Positions 25,301 through 37,300 of a stretch of DNA of 64,000 bases are shown one piece after another. The first letter of the stretch is position 1. Each line of letters opens with the position of its first letter. The notes under the pieces are model-generated. The model worked only from the letters and a program-made list of their open reading frames with translations. It ran no database searches and was not told where the DNA came from. The stretch comes from Gavia stellata. Taxonomy: Eukaryota; Chordata; Aves; Gaviiformes; Gaviidae. The position numbers and the translations under genes were made by a program. Location of the stretch: the NCBI RefSeq assembly GCF_030936135.1, contig NC_082602.1, positions 4,402,001 through 4,466,000 on the forward strand. Direction: 5' to 3'.

Positions 25301-28300
25301 GACGCGGCAGCCCCGCAAGTCCGTGGCCGTCTCAAAAGGCTGGTGGGGAAGGAGGGCTCCGTCGGTGACAGGGAGCCTCTCCCCTTCCTGTTTTGCAAAG
25401 CAAAAGGTAGTACAAGGTTGGCCGGTGACCCTGTTTTGTCTTGCGGTGGATAAAGTACTTTACCATCCGCTCCCGGAAAGGATGTTCAGTCAAAGACGCA
25501 GAAACAGCGTGATGTGGCAGAGCTTAAACCCCTGGCAATAAGTTAAATCCTTGGGGAGGTTTGCAGGTGTGGGTCATCCGTCCTTCCCCGCATCCCCAAT
25601 TTTAAGCTAGTCCATAAAATGTGAGCAGTACAGAGCCGTGCTCTTCTCCATAGAAACAGGTACTAAAACCCAAAATCCGGACAAGAGAGGTTCGCTTCCA
25701 GCCCCAGGGCAGAGCCAGGACAGGAGGCGAGGGCAGGGCACCCGCCCTCCCCTTCGCTGCCCGTGGCCGTGCTGCCCTCCCGGGGGTCTCGGCTGGGTGA
25801 GCACGGCGCGGTGGCTGCCTGGCCTCTCCCGGCTGCGGCTGGGGGATGTGGTTTCCTCCTGGGGTCTTTAGGCTTTCAAGGAATTTGGTGAGTCGGGAAC
25901 GGGATCTGGAAAAGGGCAGACCAGGGGTATTAGTCCAGCTTGCAGCTGCGGGGATAAGCTTCGGGAAGTGGCCAGACTCTGCTTTTGCACGGAAAACAGA
26001 GGCTTTGGGTCCTTCCCATCTTCAAAGCCCTGGGACTTGATGTCCCACGTAATGCAAAGTTTGCAGTTGATACTTAACCCCCCCTTTCCCGTCCACCCAC
26101 CCTGGCTGCCCCTTTCCCCCCCACCCCTCCTGCAGTGGTCCCCGTGGGGGCTCAGCATCGCCGGTCACTCACCCAGCGTCGGGAAGAAGCAGTCCCCGGG
26201 GCCGGAGGGGGACAGGGGGGTGCCGGGCTCGGAGAGTAGGTGCCGGCCGGACTCGGAGGGCTGCCGGCTGGCCATATAGGAGAGCTGGGGTCGGGGCCGC
26301 AGCTCTGCGCTCGCCGAGGGGACCGCCTCGAAGACGGGGTTTTCGATGCCCTGGGCGCTACTGCGGGAGAGGAGAGGGTGTGAGGGCTGGGGATTTGCAT
26401 TTTTATTTCAGGAGCCTTTTTTATCCCCGGGGTTTTGGCTGAGTGCTGGGAACAACCAAGCAGTGCAAGGAGCAAGTTCAGGCGGTGGCACCTCGGCTGA
26501 GAGCAAGCGGGGAGCCCGGCGCAGGGCGGGGGAAAGCTTAGCCGAAAGGCACTGCGGTTTCAAGCTCTCCTGGGGCGTGGGGAAACGCATGCCCTTGGCA
26601 CAGGCAAAAAGAAAGGAGCCACTTCCCACTCGGAGGGAGGGAAGAGAAACAGCGGCTGCCCGGAAAGGGACAGAACCCTGGGCATGGGTGCTGCCAGCAT
26701 CCCCCCCACTCTGGCTTCAAGGGGAGGGGAGAAGAGAACAAGACCCTTGCGGCACCCGGGATGCGGGCAGAGGGGGTGCAAGGAGGTTGTGGGGAGCTGG
26801 AAGCACGTGAGTTTCCTCACCTCTCCATCCTGACGAGCTCATGGGCACCTGCCAAAGACAAAACGGTTGGCGTGAGTGCTGGCAGCATGAAGCCCAGCAT
26901 CAAACCCAGACCCACTGCCAGCACTGTTTTCTGATGTCTCATCCCTATCCAATTCCTCCTCTTCCTCTGTATTCCTCCCTCCCTTCCCCCCTTCGTTAGC
27001 ATCAGCCTCTTCTTTGCTCCCAAACCTCCTTCTCTGCATCCCTGCCCTCTCCCGCCTTGTTTACCCCCCAGCCCAGCCTCCTCCCAGATGGAAACCGCAG
27101 GCTCCAAAGAAGGGGGAAGGAGGCACTTCTGCCGGTGCGAGGCGAGGCGCAGTTGCGGCGCCTGGGCTGCAGCCCAGCCCCGCTCGTGCCCAGATGTGCC
27201 CGCCACCCACCCGGGACACCCTCCTGGGGCTCTGCAAAAATGCCACCCTGCCATTTGGCTGCCCCTGCGTTTGTCTGGGCAGCACCCTGTTATTTATTTC
27301 CTCATTGTCTTTGCTGCAGCCGCAGCAGATCCCGCAGCCCATGTTATTTGGGCGTGATGCTGCACGACGAGCATCCTTAGCCAAGACACGTGAGTTTTGG
27401 CCCAGACCGTGCTGATGGAAAACGCCCGATGGAAATAACCTGTAGCTAACCTGATCCGACTTATTTTTCTCTTCCAGTGCCAGTAACAACCTGTGCTTCA
27501 CTGGAGACACCCCAGAAGCAAGTCCCCCTGGGTTTTGCCTTCCCCCTGGGGTTAAATAGCATCCAGGCGATGCTTTGCAGCACAGGGCAGGAGCTGCACC
27601 CCGGCCATGGCAAAATGAGTGCATGAAGGCACGTGGCCAGTCTTTTTGGCCAGGGATACATGTCGAAAGCGCAGTTCCTGTTCTCGTGGCTGGCACCGTG
27701 CCTGCCGCTGCTGCAAAAACCGCTTCTCCAAAGGGTTTGCTCAGAGCCGCACAGCTGCCCACCGACCTCGGTGAGAGAAACCGCAGGGCTCTGGCTTGCC
27801 CAAGGCCAGCTGAAATGGCTCTGCTGGTTAAGGTGGTGCCCTGTTCTGCTTAATTACTGAAATCCCTGGGAGCCGAGCGCGGGCAGGAGCTGGCAGCCAG
27901 CGGCACCTTGGCACTGCCTGGTTTTCTAGGGCTGGGGCAGTGGAGGGAGACCTGGCGTGCTGCAGTTCTATTGCTATAGACATGTAAAGGGTCTTTTTAA
28001 AGGGGGGGGGAGAAACAGCACAAATAATGCTTTTTCAATCACTTAGAAGGCGAAGCTTCTGTTTCAGCTGTGCGGTGGAGGAAAAGATTAGTAAATGAGC
28101 CGGCTCTCGCTGTGGATGGGGAGGAAAGGGCTCAGCGAGGAGGGGGCCTGGGAGCATCTTTGCAGTCTCAGTGCCCGCAGCACACTCCCGGGGTGCCTTG
28201 CAGGTGGTGCGGGTCCCCCTCCTACCCCACACTCCTCGCCGGCAGCCTGCAGGCATGCCTGGCCCTTCCCAGGGCAGCTTTGCAGGAGGTAACTGGCAGG

Positions 28301-31300
28301 GACCTGTCACTGGGCCACCTTACACACTGCCCATGGGACTCAGGGCAGCCAAACCCCCTGACCCCAGCAGGACACATCCCATCCCATCCCATCCCATCCC
28401 ATAAAGGCCGGGAGATAAGATAAGATGGGTGTCCCCACAGGCCAGCTGGTGAGGGGAAGGTACGTACGTCTGCTGCTGACCGCTTGTCTCTGCTTGTAAA
28501 TCAGGAGCAAGATGAGGGGCAGGCAGAGGATGCCCACGATACAGGCGCCAGTTGCCAGCGCGGCAGCCGTGATATCTGCAACAGAAGAAGGCAGAGCTGG
28601 AGCGGGCGGTAGGGAGGGTTCGCCTTGCATTGCCTTGGCTTCCTCAAGGCGTAGCAGAAGCATGGGGCAACACTGGCATTGCCCCACGCCTGATGCAACA
28701 CGGCTCCCGCATGCACGGGCGGTCCGCTCCTAGCAGGATTCACGCTAGGATGCATTGCCGGTTGTGGGGATAAGCTCTGAGGCATCGGTTTAGGACCTTG
28801 GCCAAAGTCCTTCATTGCTGGAGGACAACTCAAGGTCTTTCGTTGGTCTTCTAGATATGAGGAGAGAAGCAGGAGCCCTGATAAAGCCCTCTGAAGTCAG
28901 CAGAAAGGCTCTCAGTGATTTCAAAGAGTGCCAACCCTGACCCACGGCCGGCTCATCAAAATTGGGCTGCCTCAAAGTACTCGGGCATCAAAGGGCTCAT
29001 CACCTAAGGCCTCTGCTAACGAACGTGCCCCTGCAGAGCTCTACCGCAGAGGCTCCCCAGAAAGGCTGGCAGCCTTCGGGCACGTCTGTGGCCATCAAGG
29101 TCCATGTGGGACAGCTTGTGGCAGGGTCGAGGGCTGCCTAAATCAAGGGCAGATTCAGTTCAAGCCCTCCTCTCCAGCGCATCTGTCTGGGGAAGCAGCC
29201 TCATGCTCTGGGTGTCTTTGGGAGGAGGGGATTTTTTCCCCCCTTTTCTTTTTTGCCCGGCGGGACAGGGTGTCCCAGCATTTGGGACTGAGGCTTTGAG
29301 ACAGAAAGCACAACTCGTGGGGAGGATGGTGCAGTTTCCCATGGCTGGGCTGGCCCCAACCGTGCCGCAAACCAATTTTAGCAAAATCTGCCCGTTTAGC
29401 AGGCAGCAAACAGGGGTAGACAGAGCGACCCACGGAGAAACCACTTGCATAGCGAAGCGTGGGCACCTCCAGTGTCTAGACACAGTGCCGGGGGAGCCTC
29501 ATGGTGTCTGAGCGCTCAAGCAAGATTTGGGTTTCCCCTGCTAGAGCATCTCTGCTTGGGGCGAGGTGACGCGGGCTCGGGACGGCGGCAGGGTGTTGCA
29601 AGAGATTCCTGCGACTCTATCTCTCTGTCCCTTTCCATCTGCTCATGGCAGCGGCCACTAAATCCGTGTTTGGGGGGGGCTCAGGTGCTTTATAACCACA
29701 GGGTATATGACATCCGTGGGCTTCAGGACAGTCACATCCAGGTGACATGGAAACATGGGCCAAAGGAGGCTCTCCTCAGCCTGAGGACGTGCCTGTCAGA
29801 TGCACCCCATGGGGACAGCCTCGGAAATCATTCCCCCAACACCCGACCGTGAGGTTGCATCTGGACACGGGTGTGTTTATAGCAAGCGGCCGTCCCTAGT
29901 GAAATACATGGGCCAGGATGGCAAGCAGTGCATTGGAGAGAGGGGTTTTTTTTTCTCCCTTTACCTTTGCTAGTGCTGGTATGAAACGTGCAGTTTTGAA
30001 GCCCTCCTCTGCCTGTGGAGGAGAAGAGAAAAGCGTGTTAGATCTCCGGGGACTCGCTCAGGTACCACAGAGCTCCCCCACCTGCTAGCTGCGCTTGCCT
30101 TTGCACACTGGTACGGAGAAAATCAGCCCGGCATCCCAAAAGCAAGACTTTAATCCTGGGAAGCTTACACTGAGATTCCTGCTGCAAGACCCCTTTTCCC
30201 TCGGGGCGGCAGAGCCATGCAGGTTCTTTTTTTTTTTGGTCTAAAAGAAAAAGTATCTATCCTAACGCTGCAAATCAAGGGCAGGGGATGCCTCCCCCTC
30301 CAGCTTGTGCATCCCTGGGCAGCAATCCCTGCTGGGCTGCTGCCCCTGCGTCCCGAGCAATGCCTGCAGCCCTTACACTCGGATTTGCCTGCCAGCCAGC
30401 TCCTTTTATGTTGAGGTTTGTTTTCCTCTCTTCCAGAAAGAGGTTGAGGAAGATCAGTGAAACTATGTAGCATGGATTTTGAGTTCCAGCCTCTTGAGTT
30501 ATTTTTTCTATTTTTTTTTTTTTTTTTTTTAAAATGTTCCAGTGCTCTCTGGCCCTAATTCAAACCTTCAACATCTGCTGCTCTTTGACTCCGGCAGCGT
30601 GGCTCGGGCTTTCAGCATCCGCACACCCTGCCTCCCCAGCCCCGATGCTGCACCCCAGCAACCCCCACCAGCCCTTATCTGCCGCCTTGCCCCAACGCAC
30701 CCCGGCACGGACGCGGGACTGGCAGGGGCTCCCCTTGCCCCCCCTCACCTTGCTGGATCTGCAGCTCCACAAAGCTGTGAGCAACTTGCAGGGTGTGGGG
30801 CTTGCCGTGCTCCCGCCTGGCCTCCACGGCGTAGCAGCAGTAATTCCCGCTGTCCTGCAGCGTCAGGTTCATCACCACGATGTGAAAGGCACCGTGGTGG
30901 TCGGGGACAAACTCCACCCCATGATGGCTGGCTTGCCCCCCGAGCGGGGATTTTTGGGTGCCGTTGCCCGACGGTTCGTGGTGCCTGCCCAGGTCGTGGT
31001 GCAGCTCCTTCTCGGTGACGTTGCGGATGTGCTTCTTCTCGGAGCAGCTCTGGTCGCCGTTGCTGCTGAAGTACCAGGTTTTGTAGAGGAGGTCGTGGCG
31101 GTCGGCGAGGGGACCGCTGATCCGGCAGGTCAGGGTGACGTTCTGGCCCTCGGGGCAGACGCAGAGCGAGTACGGGGTGGTGATCAGGAAAGCTGCCGGC
31201 CCTCCTGCCGGGGAGAAGGCATGGCGGCCGAGTCAGACCCTACAGCCCTGGCTTTGCCCTGAGTTCAGAGCAAAATGGGGATCCCTCCCCAAACAAGCAC

Positions 31301-34300
31301 TGCAAACCCCACCACTGATGTTGGCAGAGGGATGGCTCGGGGTTGCAGAGAGCAATTGGAGAGCATCATCCTGCAGGCAGAGGGGAAAAAAGCCTTCACC
31401 TCCCCTTAGGGCAAGGAAAACTCGTGAGCTCCCCATATCCCAAGAGAAGGGAGATGGGAAACACGGTGTGAGCCCTTCACTTGCTCTGTAGCAACATCCC
31501 AGCAGGACTGGGAGCACAACTTCACCCTAGAAGTAATCCCTGAAGGAGAGGCATGCTTTAAATATAGCTGAGCAGCCGCAGCAGGGAGGCAGAAGTCTGC
31601 CCAGGGCTGGCAGAGCGGGGCGGTGTGGGGCAGGGAGGTGGGGGGGGTCTGCCCCAGAAGCCTGCTTATGGGGCACCAGACCTCTGCAAAGCAGGGCAGC
31701 GGGGTGTGGCTTGTGAATGAGGAAATAAAAGTGCTGCTGAGCCGGCTGCAAATAAAAAGGAGAAAAAAATAAAAAAGAAATAAAACAGCTAGGAGGAGCC
31801 CGTGCCCCCGAGATCAGGCAGGGAGCGGGTCCCACCCTGCTTGTTTTTCAGCCCCTGGGGAGGAGAAGGGGGAACTGGCCGCCGCCAACTGCGAGAAGCT
31901 GCTTGAAAATGAAAACAATTTTCAGAAAGAAATCCCTGACTGCTGCCGGCTGCAAAACAAATAGTGGGAGGTCTGGCAGAGGCACAGGAGCGTGTCGGAG
32001 GGGATGGAGGGAGGCAGAGGAGCGTACCACGGCATTACTGGTCCTGTCCCAGCATGCCAGTGGAGGGTACTGGTGGGTAAGGGGAGCTGTGCACGAGGGG
32101 AGAGAAAAGAGAAAATATGGGCGAGTCGTTGGTGCGCTGGCCCTGACGCCGCTTTGTGTTTGCAGAAGTGCAAATTGCACCTTTGAAAGCTGAAGGAAAA
32201 GCAGGTTCTGTGTTCATTTTCTTTAAAATACTGAGAAAAAGAGGCTCTTGGGGCTGGTTTGCAACAGAGAAGATGGTATGAGGGCAAGATGTTCTTTTAT
32301 TTTGGTAACATCCTGTTGTGCCATTAGCTCCGCCACCGTTTCGCTTTGAGGTTTTTCACTTGCTATATCGAGCGGGCGTCAATCACAGCCGGGTGTGCCG
32401 CGCCTGCCCCCGAGCCATCCAGCCGGGTGAGAGGCTCCCCATCGCCGGGCTGCCTGGAGGGCGTCCGCCTCCGTGCAGGGTCACCGCCGTCACCGCCCCG
32501 ACACGGGGCTCCGCTTGAGAGAGCGAAAGCGAAAATGTCCCCCGTGCCTTCCACCCTGCATGGTTATTTATGGCTTTTGGGAGGATGATGATCTCTTAAG
32601 CCACGTAAGAACAGCCATGAAGCCCTCCCGAGTCCCAGCAGCCTGCCTGAGGGTGCTTTGCAGGGAGAGGGGGGTTTGGGGAGGGGATCGGCCCCATCGG
32701 ACCCCCCCAGTCTGCAGCACGCAGTGCTGAGATGTCCCGCAGAGCTGGGGACAGCGTGACCTTTGCCAAACCGCTCCGGCTAATCGCTCCGGCTTCCTGC
32801 GGGCGCCTCAGCCTGCTCCCCACGGCATGTGGGGCAGCACATCCCCGGGGCTACTCTGGGGCAGAGGTTTGCGTGGCCTGAGCTCAACGCTGCCCCGTTT
32901 CTGCTTCTTTCAAGCCCCAGTTGCTCCCCATCCTCGGAGGCTGCTGGGACCGGGATGCTTGGCCAGGCTGGCTGGGTTTTGGCACGCAGCGGAGCAGGTC
33001 GCCCACCTCCTTGCCAGCACTCTGAGCACAAAAGGCACCTCAGCTGTGTTTGATACCTGCCGCAACGGGAAGTGCCCCATTCACATCGGGGGTCCCCTGG
33101 GAGCCAGGGGAAGGGAAGCCAGGGCTCTATTGGAGGAAGCTGCACTTCCAACACCTTGCAAAAGTATCTGCGGGAGTCTTTGTTTTCCACCACCCTCCCC
33201 TCAAATAAAACGGGGCCGTCCCACTCATCCCCGCACGGTTTGCAAAGCCGTGCCTTATTAAAGCATCCAGCCTCCGCCCCCGGGGCTTGATGGGAACCGG
33301 CTGGATGGAAAGCCAATGCAGCCCACGCTTTCGGCAGCAGCGCCCAGCCGCAGGGAGGGGCAGAGGTTACCACGTGTGCGAAGCCTTCGGCATTACCAAC
33401 TTCCCTTCTCTCTCCCGAGCAGGGGAAGGCTTCCAGAAGTCATTGAGCGGAGGAGAAAACAGCTGGGGAGGAGAGCTGGCAAGGCACGGCGTGCCCCATA
33501 GCAGTGCCAGGAAGGTGGTTGTTCCCTCTCCAAGATGTAACGAGGCTTTAAAGCCGCGCGAGATGCCAGATGGTGCCTGGAAGGAATGGCTTCTGTCAGT
33601 GTCTTTACACTAAAGCTCGTGGACCTTAAATCTCCCCCCTCGGGTGCTGTGGGCTTCTTCTATACCCAGACCCCAGGTTTGGCTTTGTCCCATCCCGGTC
33701 GGACCATTCCCTTTGAAGTCAGCGCTGCTGGCAATTGCCAAAATAAGCCAGATGCCCGTCTCCGCGCATCTCCGGCTGAGAGAGCCTGGACCCGGGGAGG
33801 TCCAAGCTGAGAGCTGTCGTCTTGTCACCATCTGGTAAAGACAGAGGAGGTCTCAAGCGGGTGCCAAAAGTGCCACTCTTCCTCTTTGGCACCTCGGTAT
33901 CTTCAGCTCCCATCGTCGGCATTGCATCGGTGTGGCACAGAGCGCGGTGCAGCACTGGTACATCCCTGGTGCCGGCACCACTGCCTAGCTTGAAACCTGG
34001 GAGCGCTCCTTTCAGAGACAACAAAATGCAGAAAAGTGCTAAAGCTGAGGAGCCTGTGTTGCTTTGCCAACCAACAGCTTAAGTAAAACAGGATTTCATG
34101 CCAAATTCTGGGTTGGTGAGCAAAGCCTCTCCTGGCTGCTGCTTCTAACTTTGGTCCCCGGGTCTGGCAAGCAGGTGTTTGGTTTCCACTCCTGTGACTT
34201 ACAGAAGTGATTTGCACATCATGCCACCTCTCTCCACTCCAGGGAAATCTGGGTGGGAAGGCTGCAGCCTTTGGAGGGGCTCACCAGCCGCAGAGGAGGG

Positions 34301-37300
34301 GCTGCTGGAGAGAGAGCGGCTGCTCAGTGCTGGAGTGAGGAACCCAGCTTTAATTCCTCTTCTGGGAGCTTTTGTAACAGCCTCAGATGAAAGTGCCACA
34401 AACCCCATCATCACTGCGCTTTCATTATGCTTCAGAGTTATCAGCCGAGTGAGATGTGCAGGGGCATTCATACCTCAGCACAAGTACTGACAGCAGGAAA
34501 GAAAAAGGAGGGGAAAAACTTACTGAAGGTGCCAGAGATGCCCATGTTAATGGCCCTCATCTCCTGCACCCTGAGGAGCCAAATGGCTTTTCAGCAGTGG
34601 GGTACCCATCATCCAGGCCGTGGCGAGAGCAGCCTGGAGCTGCTGCACCCGCCGGAGGGTCCTGCCTTGCTTCTTTTCCAGCACAGCCCTGGCTCGGGGA
34701 CAGGGTCACAACGCTGGGTTTGTGCTTGGGATGCGATCTTGGAAGGTCCAGCTCAGCTGCCATCCCATGGGTGGAAAGGAGCCACTTCTCCATCCACCTA
34801 GCTGCCAGCATCCCCAAACCACTTAGGAGCTGGATGTCTCTAAGGGCTCTACTTCTCCATCAAGCCCTGCTAAAATTAGCTGGGGGTTGAGAAAGTTTTG
34901 GCAGGCATGCGGTTGCACGCAGCTCAGTTCCTCTGGCACCAGGCTCATGTTGAACATCAGTGTCCAAGCTTGTTGTGTTGCAGAAGGTCTGATGTTCAGT
35001 CCCAGCACCCCAGAAACGTAAATGAAATAATCCAAAGCCCCCCGGAGACGCTGGGAATCGCTCCCTGATGTTGAGACACTCGGATGAGAAGCAAAGCGCG
35101 CTTCAGTGCACACCAGCCTTGCTGTCCCAGAGGAGAGAGGAGAAGGAACCCCCTGCCCCGTTGCAGCGGGGCATCATTTCTTCCTGGGGATGTGCTGGCA
35201 GAAATCCTGGAGATGGTCCTTTTGTCATCCCGGGACAAAGGGAGAAGCCAAGCCTGATAGGATGCTCGTCCTCCGCCTGCACAGGGCAGGGAGGGACCGT
35301 GGTCCTGCTCAGCTTCGTTCTCTCACTCTTCATCCACAGATGAGCTGTGGTTTTAATTGCCATCGCCCCCGTTTGCCCACCTGGCCCTGGAGCCCCGGTA
35401 CGGAAATGCTGCCTGCCAGGGCTGGTGCGGAGTCAGGCACGAAGCAGCCCCCCTCCCAGAGCATCCCCCCACCGCGTTGGCGAGCAGCCGGCGAGCTTCC
35501 AGCGCTGGGAAGTGCTCACGCAGGGGAAGGGAAACTCGGTGGCCGCACACAGCGGTCCTGGCCCGGCTGGCTGCCCACCCAGAGAAGCTGCCCGGCACGT
35601 CCCAGCAATTACGGCGAAGCAGAGCATCCTTAGAGAGGGCACCCCAGCCCTGCTCGCACAACCCGCCTCTCTGCTCCCCCGGGGCTGATGAAGGGCTCCT
35701 TTCACCACTGCACGGCCAGGGACCTCCCCAGTGCCGGGGCAAAGTGCCGTGCGGGAACGGGGCAGCTTTTCCAGCTTGGGATCTCCGGTGGGGGGCTAGC
35801 AGGGACAGGGAGTGCCGCTTTCCTTCCATGCACATTAGATCAAAGCAAAGGAGGAAGGAGGAAAACCCAATCCCAGAATTTTAAAAGAGCAGCTCCCCTG
35901 TGGCCCCTTTCCCTCAACGCAACCGGCATCGTGTGAAACGCTGGCTTGATTTCTCCCCCCCCACTCCAAAATCACAGGGTGAGAAAGTAAATAACCCCCC
36001 AAACACCCCAAATTCCTCATGCCGAGGCGCAGCCCCGGCTGGGCAAACGCAGAGCCCCAGTGAGGAGAGTTTCTCCGGGCAGGGAGGAGAGGAAAGCAAG
36101 CCGGAGCTTACCGGGGCAAGCGAGCAGGCAGAGCACAGTCAGCAGCAGCCCAGGCCGGGGGGAGATCGCCTTCATCGTGGCTGGGGCAGCCGGTGGCAGC
36201 TCGCCTCTCCGGAGCCGCCCGCACGCTCTCAACAGCCCCGCAGCGACAGCCGGACTTGCACACACAGGAAATTTCATTGAGATATTGCACACAGCAACGG
36301 AGAGAACTGCGAGCACCCCCAGGAGGTGAAATGCAGCAGGGAGCTGCGGGCGGCCCGGGGTGGGGGAGAGGCAGCACCCCAACAGGACACCCCACGGATG
36401 GGTGACACCGGTTCCCACCCATTTGGGCAGCGGCGGGTGCAGCTGCTGGGGTATTTTTCCCTTAGAGCATTGCAGGGGGTAGCTTTGAGCAACCTGGTCC
36501 CCCTGTGTGCGTTTTCGGGGTGCACAGGAGGTAGCTGAGGAGGATGCTCGCTGTGCCGGGGGAGCTGTGGGTGCTCAGCCACGAGGGACTAGGTGCTGGT
36601 CCCCAGTGGGAGCTGATCCCCTGGGGCCAACCTCCAGCTTGCTTGATTAAAGTGCACTTTGCTTGTAATTATTGTTTTTCCCGTGGTTGTGACAATTAAG
36701 CAGGCAGAAACCCTCCTGGGATGAACAGGAGGCAGGTACAGGGAGGGGTAACTCACAGCAGTGCCAGCTCAGGGAAGGGAACGGAGCTTTCCCCAAAAAA
36801 AGGGGAGCAAAGCATCCCCCTCCTGCAGCCTGTTTGCGTGGGGCGGGGAGCCTTACTCTGCCCTCAAATAGCAAAGCAACACGACTCATGTAACTCCTCC
36901 TGGAGCTTCACTTCAAATTCAAAAGGTACCGACAAAATCTCCGGCCACCTCGTTGCGAACAGTGCAGGCAGGCACCTGTTCCCTGGGAAGTGGAGTCCAG
37001 GGACACGTGGAGGTTTGCAAACCACAGGAAACGTTGCTGCTAACCTGCTCTGAATTTGGAGCATGCAGTGAAATAGAAAAGTAGCTAATTACCGTGCGGC
37101 TTTGTGGTTTTTACAGCAAACGCGCCTGTGATGCTTTCATCAAAAATGTAACCCTTCTCTGGCAGGAAAAAATTTGCCGCTGTGGGAAGGTGTAGGCACA
37201 AAGTCCAGAGACTCCAAGAAAATGGCTTATCTGTCCTGAGACCCCATCTCTTGAGCTGAGCCCTTATGCAGGGTGGCACATTCTTGTCACCGCCCCGTCC

